Part shown: piece by piece, positions 37,228 to 46,132 of the stretch
Layout: every line of letters begins with the position of its first letter
Numbering within the stretch: position 1 is the first letter of the stretch
DNA from: Bacteriovorax stolpii
GTDB taxonomy: Bacteria > Bdellovibrionota > Bacteriovoracia > Bacteriovoracales > Bacteriovoracaceae
DNA length: 64,000 nt
Assembly: GCA_945883845.1 (NCBI GenBank)
Contig: CAMCYI010000019.1
Coordinates: 1-64,000 of the forward strand
Reading direction: 5' to 3'
Position numbers and translations under genes: made by a program
The notes under the pieces: model-generated
Databases searched by the model: none
Seen by the model: the letters and a program-made list of their open reading frames with translations, nothing else
Told to the model about the DNA's origin: nothing

Positions 37228-37648
37228 GAGCTGAACTATATAGTGAGTGATAAAGATCATCAATGATCTGATGGTTTGGCGGAGGGATTTTGCCTTTGTA
37301 GGCATGACTCAGCTCTGGTTTTCTTATTTTGAGCCACTGTCCTTTGCCTTTAAGGCCGGAATCAGGAATAAAAAGCCAGACATTCAACATAATGGTTTTA
37401 TCTGTCACGGCCACAGGGTAGATCCCCATAGGCTTTCCGTTTTCAGGGAGGATATCAATTCCGACTTCTTCTTTAACTTCCCTCACGACTGCTTCAAGAG
37501 AAGATTCTCCGGTTTCTATACCTCCACCTGGAAATTCGAGAAATCCATGAAGAGGTCCGTCATCGGTACGAACCTGCACCCAGACTTCCATCTGACCTTC
37601 TGAATCTTTACGGTGAAAGAGAGCGATAGAGACAGGCAGAAGTTTCAA
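37220..37648 (-). CDS. Nudix hydrolase
   Basis: 142 residues with a complete Nudix box, from GGGIETGESS to REVKEEVGI (about 41-63), preceded by a short beta core. MutT-like architecture; the substrate is a nucleoside-diphosphate derivative, possibly an oxidised nucleotide, but cannot be fixed from sequence. Overlaps the genes on both sides by a few bases. Confidence 0.88.
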   Translation of the reverse strand: MKLLPVSIALFHRKDSEGQMEVWVQVRTDDGPLHGFLEFPGGGIETGESSLEAVVREVKEEVGIDILPENGKPMGIYPVAVTDKTIMLNVWLFIPDSGLKGKGQWLKIRKPELSHAYKGKIPPPNHQIIDDLYHSLYSSAHE

Positions 37649-38061
37649 GGAACTTCCTTCTTTCTGAAAGGCAAGATTTCAATCTGAATCAATTCGAAAC
37701 ATAAACTGCCTACGAAAGTGATCCACCAGGGCATGTCACTGTCGTTAATCATCACAACCATCCACCAAAATATTCCCGCAGGCAGTAGACGGGCAAAAAA
37801 ATGAGTCCATGCAGGAAGATGTGCAATCGGCTTAAGGATAATCACATGAACATTACCGACAAATCTCACCATCGAAAAACGATACCGAGGATTTGAAAGG
37901 AGAGAAGTCAGATCCTGCGCGGCCGTCCAGTTCCAGATAAATCCAAAGCTGAATAAACAAACCAGAGGCCAGCTAGACCAGACAAGATAGAGAACAGCAT
38001 CCATTCCCACGAGAGCGAGAAGTTCAATCATTCTTCTTTTCTCAGTGAGGAAAGGTTTCAT
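37645..38061 (-). CDS. hypothetical membrane protein
   Basis: 138 residues with about three hydrophobic helices (residues about 12-45, 85-105, 110-130) and Trp-rich segments (WSSWPL, WWITF). No family is recognised. It overlaps the SDR gene upstream and the Nudix gene downstream by 4 bp each, so it is part of the same unit. Confidence 0.72.
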   Translation of the reverse strand: MKPFLTEKRRMIELLALVGMDAVLYLVWSSWPLVCLFSFGFIWNWTAAQDLTSLLSNPRYRFSMVRFVGNVHVIILKPIAHLPAWTHFFARLLPAGIFWWMVVMINDSDMPWWITFVGSLCFELIQIEILPFRKKEVP

Positions 38062-38735
38062 TCCAGATAGCCTTCGCGATGAAGGAAAGTGATTTCTGGA
38101 AACTGAATATTTGGATTTGCAGTCACAATGAAGTTAAAAACTTCCATAAACTCAGGAACTTTCAACATTTTTTCACGGCAAAACTTAGTGCCCATTTTAT
38201 CCCACAACGGAGTATCGATCGCACCGGGAAACATATTTGTAAATCTCAAGCCGTGCTCTTTCCATTCTTTCTTTACACTCTCCAGAAGCCCGAGAAGGCC
38301 GAACTTCGAAGCATTGTAAGCGCTGACATTCGGATAACCGTAATGGGCAGCAGTTGAGAGTAACGAAATGATATGCGTTTCTTTTTTCACGAGAAAAGGT
38401 TCAAGATGTTTAAAGAGAAGAAATGGACCAAGAGTATTCACTGAAAGATGCTTCTCAAAATTTTCTGCTGTCATTTCTGTCAGTGGAGACATTTCACAGA
38501 TACCGGCATTATTAATCACGAGGTGAACGTTTTCTGTGAAGTCTTTAACCGTTTCAAAAAACTCTTCGACTGATTCTTCCGAGGTGATATCAAGTTCGAC
38601 GTCATAAAAGCGATCGTGCTCGATTTCTGTTCCCGAGCGGGACCCACCGAAAACCTGAAAGCCTGCTTCTATAAGAGATTTGGTTATTTCGAGACCAAGA
38701 CCGGAGGAAGAACCTGTGACAATTGCACTCTTCAT
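38058..38735 (-). CDS. short-chain dehydrogenase/reductase (SDR)
   Basis: 225 residues. Classical SDR motifs are the nucleotide-binding GSSSGLG (about 8-14), NNAG (about 75-78), the catalytic Ser in SLLSTAAH, and YNASK (Tyr-x-x-x-Lys at about 139-143). It is a small NAD(P)-linked oxidoreductase with no family-specific substrate evidence. It opens the compact operon; rny lies 18 bp upstream on the same strand. Confidence 0.88.
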   Translation of the reverse strand: MKSAIVTGSSSGLGLEITKSLIEAGFQVFGGSRSGTEIEHDRFYDVELDITSEESVEEFFETVKDFTENVHLVINNAGICEMSPLTEMTAENFEKHLSVNTLGPFLLFKHLEPFLVKKETHIISLLSTAAHYGYPNVSAYNASKFGLLGLLESVKKEWKEHGLRFTNMFPGAIDTPLWDKMGTKFCREKMLKVPEFMEVFNFIVTANPNIQFPEITFLHREGYLE

Positions 38736-38753
38736 GGTTCTCCCTCGGTTGGA

Positions 38754-40307
38754 TTATTTAGCGATACCTACAGCGCGAGTTTCACGGATCACAGAAACCT
38801 TAATCGTTCCCGGGTACGACATTTCCTGCTCAATTTTGCGGGCAATGTCGCGAGAGAGCATGATGGTTTGCTCATCACTTACTTTCTCATTTTCTACCAG
38901 AACACGCACTTCACGGCCGGCAGAGATCGCGTAACTTCTATGGACACCTTCGAACTGGTTAACAATTTTTTCAATGTCCGAAAGACGAGACACATAAGAT
39001 TCTTTGAGAGCTTTACGGGCACCAGGACGTGCTCCGGAAAGAGCATCAGCAGCTGCTACAAGGTGAGCAAGAACTGATTCAGGTTTCTCATCATCATGGT
39101 GAGCACGAAGGGCGTGAACGATGTCCGGAGACTCTCCGTACTTCTTCGCGAAGTCAGCACCGATGACAGCGTGAGAACCTTCAGCCGAAGCATCAAGAAC
39201 TTTACCTATGTCATGGAGGAGACCCGCACGACGAGCTTGTTTAACGTTAAGGCCAAGTTCAGCGGCCATGTTACCAGCGAGGAACGCAGCTTCAAGCGCA
39301 TGCTGATATTGGTTTTGTGTATAAGACGTACGCCAGTTAAGTGCTCCGATAAGTTTCAGGATTTCAGGGTGGATACCGTGAACTCCGATTTCCATCTGAG
39401 CTTTCTCACCGAGTTCGCGCAGACGAGATTCAAACTCGTGCTTGCACTTGTCATAGAATTCTTCAATTTTAGCAGGGTGAATACGACCGTCTGCGATCAG
39501 ACGCTCAATTGTCATGCGCGAGATTTCTTTACGAACAACGTTGAATGAAGAAATCGTTACGATCCCCGGAGTATCATCAATGATCAGATCCACGCCGCAG
39601 ATTTGTTCAAATGCGCGGATGTTACGGCCTTCACGACCGATCAAGCGACCTTTTACACCATCGTCAGCAATCTCAACTGAAGAGATCGTTTGTTCAGCAA
39701 CGTATTCACCGGCAAAACGCTGGATAGCAATACCAACAATTCTTTTCGCACGTTTCTCAGCTTCTTCATTCGCCTCTTCTTCAATGCGCTTAACCTTTTT
39801 AGCAGCATCAAGACGGGCCTCTTCTTCAACAGTTTCAATCAACTGATTCTTAGCTTGTTCTTTCGTGAGACCAGAAATTTCAGAAAGCTTGTTTGCAAGT
39901 TCTTCCTGAGTTTCCTGTTGCTTCTTAAGCTCAGCATCAGCTTTCAAAAGACGCTGATCAAGATCAGTTTCCTTTTGCTTCATGCGATCTGTGTCTTTCT
40001 GGATCTGCTCAGTTTTCTGCTCGAGAGCGACTTCTTTTTTGGTAAGACCGCGCTCGAAATCAGTGAGGTGCTTTTTCTTTTTTTCCATCTCGTGGTCAAG
40101 CTGGTTGCGTTCATCGCGAACGATCTGCTTGGCATCGTTAGCTGCTTTCTTGCGAAGCTCTTCTGCTTCAACAGAAGCTTTCTTCAGGATGTCCTGAGCT
40201 TCGCCTTGTTTTGATTTTTGAGCTGCTGAGTTTTTTATACCGAGAGCGATAAATGCAATAACCGCTCCTCCTACTGCGCCAATAACGGCCATCATGATTG
40301 GATCCAT
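38754..40307 (-). CDS. rny: ribonuclease Y
   Basis: 517 residues in the RNase Y order: membrane helix (about 5-25), long charged coiled coil (about 30-190), KH domain (about 205-270; VKGRLIGREGRNIRAFE), HD domain (LLHDIGKVLDASAEGSHAVIG around 360) and the conserved end with YPGTIKVSVIRE. It starts mRNA decay at the inner membrane. The ATG is preceded by AAGGGA. Downstream of fau with a 13-bp gap. Confidence 0.96.
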   Translation of the reverse strand: MDPIMMAVIGAVGGAVIAFIALGIKNSAAQKSKQGEAQDILKKASVEAEELRKKAANDAKQIVRDERNQLDHEMEKKKKHLTDFERGLTKKEVALEQKTEQIQKDTDRMKQKETDLDQRLLKADAELKKQQETQEELANKLSEISGLTKEQAKNQLIETVEEEARLDAAKKVKRIEEEANEEAEKRAKRIVGIAIQRFAGEYVAEQTISSVEIADDGVKGRLIGREGRNIRAFEQICGVDLIIDDTPGIVTISSFNVVRKEISRMTIERLIADGRIHPAKIEEFYDKCKHEFESRLRELGEKAQMEIGVHGIHPEILKLIGALNWRTSYTQNQYQHALEAAFLAGNMAAELGLNVKQARRAGLLHDIGKVLDASAEGSHAVIGADFAKKYGESPDIVHALRAHHDDEKPESVLAHLVAAADALSGARPGARKALKESYVSRLSDIEKIVNQFEGVHRSYAISAGREVRVLVENEKVSDEQTIMLSRDIARKIEQEMSYPGTIKVSVIRETRAVGIAK

Positions 40308-40320
40308 TTTTATATTCCCT

Positions 40321-40869
40321 TTAAAATCTTTTCTGCAGAGAAACGTCCCAGCAAAAACTTTCGGTTATAATTAAGTCCATGTAGGAGTCGTGACTCTCTA
40401 CCGGAATTTTGTCTATCAGTTGTCCGCTCCACGCAAGGCCGATTTTCATGATCGCCTTATCCTCGAGGAAGCGGTCATAGTAACCCTTGCCTCTTCCAAT
40501 TCTTGCACCACTCAGATCAAAACCGAGTCCTGGAACAAGAACCCAGTTTGGTTCAACCATTGCGTATGGTTGATCAAGCCAGGTGGATCCCTTGGGTAAA
40601 CCATGCGGGATCGCAAACTTCATCTCTTCACCTTCGAGTACCGGATAGCTGAGGTTCAAAGGAATTTGCCGGAGCAGTTCCTGGTAGACCGGTGCAATCT
40701 CGTTTCGAAACGGAAGATAGCAAGCACCTATCTGACTGGATAATTCGGGAAAGGAGTGGAAAAGTTTTACAAGCTGATGCGTGAGAGAAAAACTCAATGA
40801 CATCATTTCTTCACGAGACAGTGTGGCGAGCTTCAGCAGTAAATCGCTACGTAAGCTTTTCTTATCCAC
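40321..40869 (-). CDS. 5-formyltetrahydrofolate cyclo-ligase
   Basis: 182 residues with the family motif GRGKGYYDRFL near the C-terminus (Mg/ATP site) and the N-terminal R-x-D-L-L-L-K helix. It makes 5,10-methenyl-THF from 5-formyl-THF using ATP. It lies 1 nt after zapA on the minus strand, the usual zapA-fau order, but with no room for the 6S RNA gene that many proteobacteria carry between them. Confidence 0.9.
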   Translation of the reverse strand: MDKKSLRSDLLLKLATLSREEMMSLSFSLTHQLVKLFHSFPELSSQIGACYLPFRNEIAPVYQELLRQIPLNLSYPVLEGEEMKFAIPHGLPKGSTWLDQPYAMVEPNWVLVPGLGFDLSGARIGRGKGYYDRFLEDKAIMKIGLAWSGQLIDKIPVESHDSYMDLIITESFCWDVSLQKRF

Positions 40870-40870
40870 A

Positions 40871-41161
40871 CTAGTTTGCCTGAGGGCCTATTGCACTCAA
40901 AGCGAACTCAAGAGATTCTTCTAGTTTGAAAATGTTTTTTTTATATTCATCTTCAAGTTCAATTTTTTCAGTCGCCACTTTAAGGGCCACTAAAACGGCT
41001 AAATCCGTATCTCTAAGCATCGGTCGTTTTGATCTGAGTTGTTCTATTTCAGACGATATGAAATCGATGACCGCTTTCGCTTTCTGGCCATCGTTCTGGT
41101 TCGGCTGAACTTTCACCTTACAACCTAAAACGTTAAACTCTACTTCCTGACTTTCAGTCAT
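40871..41161 (-). CDS. zapA: cell division protein ZapA
   Basis: 96 residues: an N-terminal beta part (VEFNVLGCKVKV) and a C-terminal coiled coil (ELEDEYKKNIFKLEESLE), the layout of ZapA, which bundles FtsZ filaments at mid-cell. It is followed within 1 nt by the formyl-THF cyclo-ligase gene, the typical neighbour. Confidence is helped by gene order because the family is weakly conserved. Confidence 0.85.
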   Translation of the reverse strand: MTESQEVEFNVLGCKVKVQPNQNDGQKAKAVIDFISSEIEQLRSKRPMLRDTDLAVLVALKVATEKIELEDEYKKNIFKLEESLEFALSAIGPQAN

Positions 41162-41231
41162 AGAAATAAGGTAATTGATGACCGGATTAAAGTCAACGAA
41201 AGCTGGGGCAAGGCTTTGTTATTTCAAGAAC

Positions 41232-42335
41232 TTAAGCTCGTGAAATTCCTACTAATGTTTTGAGGTATAAATCGAGATCAAAGAGATGCAGATCGTCCAC
41301 TGTTTCACCAACTCCAATGTAGGTAATCGGAACACGAAGTTGATCCACAATTCCCACAGCACTTCCAGCTTTCGCAGATCCGTCACATTTTGTGAAAATG
41401 ATTCCGGTGAGTTGAAGAGCCTTATGAAATTCCTGCGCTTGCTTGAGGGCATTCTGGCCTGTGATCGCATCGAGTACGAGCAAAACTTCCTGCGGAGCTT
41501 GCGGATCAATTTTCGCCATTACTCGCTTTGTTTTTACCAACTCATCCATCAAATTTGCATTCGTATGAAGACGACCAGCAGTGTCAATTAAGCAGTAATC
41601 ATAATTTTCTCTGAATGCTTTGGCTACCGTGTCAAATGCCACCCCACTTGGATCGGCCCCATCTTTGGCACGAACCATGTCCACACCAGCGCGTTCACAC
41701 CAGACTTGAAGCTGGTCAACTGCAGCTGCGCGGAAAGTATCACACGCACCAACGATCACTTTAGCACCCTGCAATTTTAATTTCGTCGCAAGTTTTCCAA
41801 TCGTAGTTGTTTTACCTGCACCGTTCACACCGACAATCATGAAGACGCGTGTTTTCTTATTCGCAGGATTGAAATTAAAAACATCCTCATGAATGTGACC
41901 CTGAACCTGTTCCATTTTCTCTTTCATGAAACCGAAAACGAGAGACTGAATTTCGTCGGCCGATTTTCCTTTTCCGTCACGCTCAAGCTTGACGAGAAGT
42001 TCCTGCACGAGAGCAGTTGGAATATCTGCTGTATAAAGAATTTCCTCAATTTCATCGAGAGCTGGAGCGGGACCAGAAAAAAGCTGGCCAATTTTCCCCC
42101 AGACTTCAGAGCGAGATTTTTCTAAACCAAGAGAGAGTCTGTCTGACCATGAAATTTTTGGCGGAGCTTTAACTTCAGGTTTTTGAGTCTCTGGTTCAAG
42201 AATTTTTTCAAGTTTCGACGGGGGAAGAGGTCTTTGAAATCTCTGTTTGTATAAATAAAGAAATGCGCCGCTGACTACGACAAATCCACTGACAAAAATT
42301 TCTGTATTTTCTAAAACGTAACTTTGCAAATCCAT
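41232..42335 (-). CDS. ftsY: signal recognition particle receptor FtsY
   Basis: 367 residues. The NG domain is complete: N helical bundle (about 60-140), G1 VGVNGAGKTTTIGKLA, DTFRAAAVDQL, G3 DTAGRLHTN, G4 TKCDGSAKAG. The usual long acidic A domain is absent. Instead the N-terminus starts with a hydrophobic helix (IFVSGFVVVSGAFLYLY, about 13-29), so the receptor is probably fixed in the membrane by a transmembrane segment. GAGG lies upstream of the ATG. Confidence 0.95.
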   Translation of the reverse strand: MDLQSYVLENTEIFVSGFVVVSGAFLYLYKQRFQRPLPPSKLEKILEPETQKPEVKAPPKISWSDRLSLGLEKSRSEVWGKIGQLFSGPAPALDEIEEILYTADIPTALVQELLVKLERDGKGKSADEIQSLVFGFMKEKMEQVQGHIHEDVFNFNPANKKTRVFMIVGVNGAGKTTTIGKLATKLKLQGAKVIVGACDTFRAAAVDQLQVWCERAGVDMVRAKDGADPSGVAFDTVAKAFRENYDYCLIDTAGRLHTNANLMDELVKTKRVMAKIDPQAPQEVLLVLDAITGQNALKQAQEFHKALQLTGIIFTKCDGSAKAGSAVGIVDQLRVPITYIGVGETVDDLHLFDLDLYLKTLVGISRA

Positions 42336-42375
42336 GAATGAACCTCTGAATGTTGACCGGTATTTTTACCAAGTC

Positions 42376-42960
42376 TCAGGGCTTAAAGTAAAGCCGCAAG
42401 AAATCCCAGACCATGGATGCGGTCGCACCCCATAGCAAGTGCGATTTTTCGCTGCTTTCCGAATGAAGATAGGAATGCGGACGGATGGGGTGAAAGAGTA
42501 AAGGCCCTTGTGAATAACCACTGCGCCAGGCAAAGTCCCAGTTTTGTTCAGCCATGAGTGCAGTCCAAGGATAAGCAAGAATCTGATCCCACTCTCCATT
42601 GCTTTTCGCAATCTTCAGGAAATCATCAGTTGATATCAGGAGTTTTGCCATGACCGGAACAATCGAGTTGAGCCTTGTTGTCATGACAACGGGAAGGTAC
42701 CCGAGAAATTCCAGATGCTTCGGTGAAACAGAAGTCTCTTCCTCAAATTCTCTTTGCGAAACAATCCAAGGATTTTCTTCACCAGGCTGTCGATGCCCAC
42801 CCACGAAGGCCATCTGTCCACCGTGAGTCGGCATTTTCTCTGAGCGCTTGATAAGGAACACATGCTCGTCATTGCACAAAAACAGCACAGCACCTTTCCA
42901 CTCGTTTTCACCGAGGGTATGCTCGTTTTGAAGAATTTTTTTTATCCGGTAGTAATCCAT
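42376..42960 (-). CDS. Nudix hydrolase, CoA pyrophosphatase type
   Basis: 194 residues. The sequence HGGQMAFVGGHRQPGEENP followed by REFEEETSV matches the Nudix box as extended in the NudL/CoA diphosphatase group, which cleaves CoA or oxidised CoA into phosphopantetheine and 3',5'-ADP. The Nudix box is slightly variant (GGHRQPGEE), so another substrate is possible. The first ATG overlaps the ATG of the divergent epmA gene by 2 bp, and an in-frame TGA lies 15-17 nt upstream, so the start is well constrained. Confidence 0.85.
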   Translation of the reverse strand: MDYYRIKKILQNEHTLGENEWKGAVLFLCNDEHVFLIKRSEKMPTHGGQMAFVGGHRQPGEENPWIVSQREFEEETSVSPKHLEFLGYLPVVMTTRLNSIVPVMAKLLISTDDFLKIAKSNGEWDQILAYPWTALMAEQNWDFAWRSGYSQGPLLFHPIRPHSYLHSESSEKSHLLWGATASMVWDFLRLYFKP

Positions 42961-43921
42961 GAGTCGTCGCTTTCAATTTGAACTTTTACAGATCATCCGT
43001 GATTTTTTCACTGATCGCGGTTTCATGGATGTTCTCACACCACCGGCCGTTGAAAACCCCGGCATGGAAGTCCACATTCATCCCTTCGCTCTCTATTCAG
43101 TGAAAAATAAAACGAAATCTGATCTCTATCTTCATACCTCACCGGAGTTTTGCTTAAAAGAGCTTATTTCCGGCGATGAGGGACTCGATAAAGTGTTTTC
43201 ACTCACCTACTGCTTTCGTGATGAACCTTCTTCACCGATTCATCGCGCGCAATTCATCATGCTTGAATGGTATCGCACGGGCGTCAGGTATGATGCGATC
43301 ATGAAAGATGTGGAAGATCTCATCAGTTACAGTCTCGAAGCTGGAGCTGCAAAGGGACTTCCTGTGAGGCATGAGTTTCAGGCACCAGTGAAACTGATTA
43401 AGAAAACTATGCAGGAGCTTTTTCGTGAACACCTGAATATCGATATCCTTCAATACCTCGATGTTCCATCCATTCAGAAATTATTAAAAACTTTTCCAGA
43501 TGTACCAGTTCCGCAAATCGATCTTGAATGGGATGATTACTTTTTCCTCTTGTACCTGAATAAGATAGAGCCTCAACTTGCAAAAACACCTCTGCTAATG
43601 GTGACCGAATTTCCTGCACCACTGAGTGCACTCTCCACTTTAAAAGGATCTGATCCACGCGTTTGTGAAAGATTTGAAGTCTACATCCGTGGGATAGAAC
43701 TTTGTAACTGTTTCAATGAATTGACTGATCTCAAAGAGCAGAAGAAAAGATTTAAAGATCAGGCCCGTTTAAAAAATGAATTATATCATTACCAACTACC
43801 AGAACCTCTAAAGTTTTATCAGTCAATGGAACAAGGTCTGCCAACATCTTCGGGAATAGCACTCGGAGTGGAGAGACTTCTTCACTCACTCTTCGAAATC
43901 GAAAATCCATTTTTTTACTGA
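42959..43921 (+). CDS. epmA: elongation factor P beta-lysylation enzyme EpmA (lysyl-tRNA synthetase-like)
   Basis: 320 residues, a class II lysyl-tRNA-synthetase-type catalytic core without an anticodon-binding domain. Motif 2 is YCFRDEP...HRAQFIMLEWYR and motif 3 is GIALGVERLLHSL. This is the EpmA/PoxA/GenX architecture, which attaches beta-lysine to EF-P. The N-terminus is shorter than in E. coli EpmA. An in-frame TAA at 42953-42955 prevents any earlier start. EpmB, which makes (R)-beta-lysine, and efp are not in the window. Confidence 0.9.
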   Translation: MSRRFQFELLQIIRDFFTDRGFMDVLTPPAVENPGMEVHIHPFALYSVKNKTKSDLYLHTSPEFCLKELISGDEGLDKVFSLTYCFRDEPSSPIHRAQFIMLEWYRTGVRYDAIMKDVEDLISYSLEAGAAKGLPVRHEFQAPVKLIKKTMQELFREHLNIDILQYLDVPSIQKLLKTFPDVPVPQIDLEWDDYFFLLYLNKIEPQLAKTPLLMVTEFPAPLSALSTLKGSDPRVCERFEVYIRGIELCNCFNELTDLKEQKKRFKDQARLKNELYHYQLPEPLKFYQSMEQGLPTSSGIALGVERLLHSLFEIENPFFY

Positions 43922-44736
43922 AGGTGCTGAAGCCCATTCATGACTGAATGGAGTTTAATAATCACTTCGGATTTCAAATGCTGAACCGGACTCGCTTTTG
44001 CCCATTCGTAATGAAATTTTTCGGAAGTCTCTTTTCTGATCTTCGATTTCATCAAAGGCTCATAATCCTTTGCCATGTCTGCTGAAAAAACAGCATACCA
44101 GCGGTAAAGCACGTCGAGGTCTTTGGTTTCAAAGTGATCCATGAGATCGATTGCTTTATCTGTAATAATCCGTTTAATGGAATACACATTAAACTGATCA
44201 AGAGACCCAGCTTTAAAAGTCTGATTCAGGAATTTCTGACTAAAATCAAGAGAGTATTTTTTTAAGCGATCAGAACTTTTTTCTTCAATGTTTTCCAGAG
44301 CTACATAAACCTCATCCAATACAAGGGCCTGATAAATACCTTCGCGTGAGCCACCCTGTTCAAGCGTGTTGAGCCAGTTGGATAAATCCTCATCTCTTGC
44401 TTCCGTCTTTCTGGTGACGGCGAAGAGTTCTTTCAGGAATTCAAAATCGTATTGTCTTTTTCTCTCATCAGGTAATTTATCAAACTCCGTAGGGTCTTTC
44501 GTTTTACGTGTATATCCCGCCACATCTGTATTCGTTTTCGTAAGCTTGGGAATTTCAGGAAGCTGGATTTCAGGTTCTGGTTTTGGTTCCACGCCGAGAA
44601 GTTTTTCGCCCCATTGTGCTCCAGCAATGCTTGTAACGAAGTTACGAAGCTTTGTTTTCCATTCTGGTTCCAGCGGATCATTCGCCATTACATGAAAAGC
44701 AAACAAAAGCCCGACGATCACAATCAACTTTTTCAC
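43915..44736 (-). CDS. exported hypothetical protein
   Basis: 273 residues with signal peptide MKKLIVIVGLLFAFHVMA followed by a Pro-rich stretch (KPEPEIQLPEIP) and then an all-helical, highly charged remainder. No family is recognised. Convergent with epmA, overlapping its 3' end by 7 bp. It probably resides in the periplasm; nothing else can be said. Confidence 0.75.
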   Translation of the reverse strand: MKKLIVIVGLLFAFHVMANDPLEPEWKTKLRNFVTSIAGAQWGEKLLGVEPKPEPEIQLPEIPKLTKTNTDVAGYTRKTKDPTEFDKLPDERKRQYDFEFLKELFAVTRKTEARDEDLSNWLNTLEQGGSREGIYQALVLDEVYVALENIEEKSSDRLKKYSLDFSQKFLNQTFKAGSLDQFNVYSIKRIITDKAIDLMDHFETKDLDVLYRWYAVFSADMAKDYEPLMKSKIRKETSEKFHYEWAKASPVQHLKSEVIIKLHSVMNGLQHLQ

Positions 44737-44800
44737 GATATTCTCCCTGAATAATTCAATATTAGGGCTAAACCCTTAGATTTCATACTGAACTTTCTTG

Positions 44801-44816
44801 CCCCGATGGAATGGGG
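44801..44816. promoter_or_regulatory. small hairpin in the 44.8-kb divergent spacer
   Basis: CCCC-gatggaat-GGGG lies about 40 bp upstream of the ATG at 44853 and may be a transcription-factor site or an mRNA hairpin. A TAATAGT sequence between it and the gene could be the -10 box. Weak evidence. Confidence 0.2.
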
Positions 44817-44852
44817 ACCACGAAGGCCTTAAAATAATAGTGTGAGGTACCT

Positions 44853-45173
44853 ATGCTGAAATTTTTCAGAAAGAAAAAGCCCGTTGAAGATCAAGACATC
44901 GTGAATGCGGTTGTTACTCAAACAGGTGCACTCATTCAGGACCTTAATCGTCAGATAGATTTTCGATTCAAAGAGATCAGTGCTCAAATTAAAGAATTGG
45001 AATTGGGACTGGCCCAGATGGAAACAAAACTTCTTACGAAAGATCTCAAAGATAAACAGGCCTACGGACTTCTCCACTACAAGCTTCACGAAACAAAGCA
45101 CACGAAACTGAACCATGAGATTGACGAGCTCGAAGAGCAGATTGATTTCAGGAAAAAACTCAAAGACCTCTAA
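44853..45173 (+). CDS. small coiled-coil protein
   Basis: 106 residues, no signal peptide, with a basic start (MLKFFRKKKP) followed by a nearly continuous amphipathic helix (about 15-105) in heptad style. A GAGG ribosome-binding site precedes the ATG. No family is recognised. Such short coiled coils often dimerise or bind a larger partner. The stop overlaps the stop of the convergent TPR-like gene by 4 bp (CTAA). Confidence 0.7.
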   Translation: MLKFFRKKKPVEDQDIVNAVVTQTGALIQDLNRQIDFRFKEISAQIKELELGLAQMETKLLTKDLKDKQAYGLLHYKLHETKHTKLNHEIDELEEQIDFRKKLKDL

Positions 45174-46132
45174 TTATACAAATCCTCAAGCTGTATTCCT
45201 ATCTGTAATCTCCCCTGATATGATCCGCGGTTCGAATTCTTCGAGTTCAGATCTTTATTAAGCTTTAACAACCAGGGATCTTGAGGGTTGAATTTCAATG
45301 CCAGTCTTGCCTGTTCGCGTGCCTCGTCTTTCCGACCTTGCTGCCAGAGGGACCATCCCAGCATTTCGTAAGCCTGAGATCTTTGAGGATACATTTCCAC
45401 AAAATCCCTCGAAAAGTCTTCTGCCAACATAGGATCCATCTTCGTTTCAAGAAACATCCGGTATGCCTGAAAATCAGGATCCTCCATCATATCAGGATCA
45501 AGTCGACGGTAGATTTCATCCGCCAGTCCATCCGGAACATTCTTAACATTGGCCATGAGCTTCGACATCGCCCAAAGTTTCTGGAAGTTGAGATTTGTGG
45601 GATTCATATCCAGAAGTTTTTCCGACATCTGTGAGATTTTTTTAAAATCCGGATCTTTCTTATTGGAGAATTCCCGGATGATTAAATCCGCAACGTTCTC
45701 CGGATCATTGGCATCAACCGCAAACCGCGTTCTCAACATTGAACGAAGAACCATCAATTGCTGAACGCATTGATTGTGATTCACTTTTTTTCCAAAACAA
45801 GCTGTTGTTGCACCAGTAAGTATCTGTTCAAGCGCAGGATCTTCGCAATTGTCGAGTTCTCTTAACTCAAGTGTAGTGGCCCATTCGGATGGCGGACGCC
45901 GGAAATCAAGATCGTTCAGAGTTGTTTCGAGCTCTTCACAACCAGCAAATACTTTATCTTCGACACGGGCCACCGAGTGGGCTTGTCGTTTTCCGAGGAA
46001 CAATTCTTTTGTCCGCGCCTTCTGGATTTGTTTCTCAGATTCCGGCAGGTGATGGTGAGATTTTTGATAGAGAATAAATACCGCGGCCACGGATACGGTG
46101 ACCGCTATCAGTATATACCCAGCTGGTTTCAT
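45170..46132 (-). CDS. membrane-anchored TPR-like protein
   Basis: 320 residues: a single N-terminal membrane helix (YILIAVTVSVAAVFILY), a Cys-containing linker (two pairs near 65 and 95-120), and a C-terminal helical region. The last part (SQAYEMLGWSLWQQGRKDEAREQARLALKFNPQDPWLL) is a clear TPR repeat pair. Its ATG overlaps the rimO stop, so it is expressed with rimO. Function unknown; the TPR part suggests protein binding on the periplasmic side. Confidence 0.78.
   Translation of the reverse strand: MKPAGYILIAVTVSVAAVFILYQKSHHHLPESEKQIQKARTKELFLGKRQAHSVARVEDKVFAGCEELETTLNDLDFRRPPSEWATTLELRELDNCEDPALEQILTGATTACFGKKVNHNQCVQQLMVLRSMLRTRFAVDANDPENVADLIIREFSNKKDPDFKKISQMSEKLLDMNPTNLNFQKLWAMSKLMANVKNVPDGLADEIYRRLDPDMMEDPDFQAYRMFLETKMDPMLAEDFSRDFVEMYPQRSQAYEMLGWSLWQQGRKDEAREQARLALKFNPQDPWLLKLNKDLNSKNSNRGSYQGRLQIGIQLEDLYN

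Noticed and set aside
40869..40871. 6S RNA gene between zapA and fau
   Set aside because: The two genes are only 1 nt apart, so there is no space.
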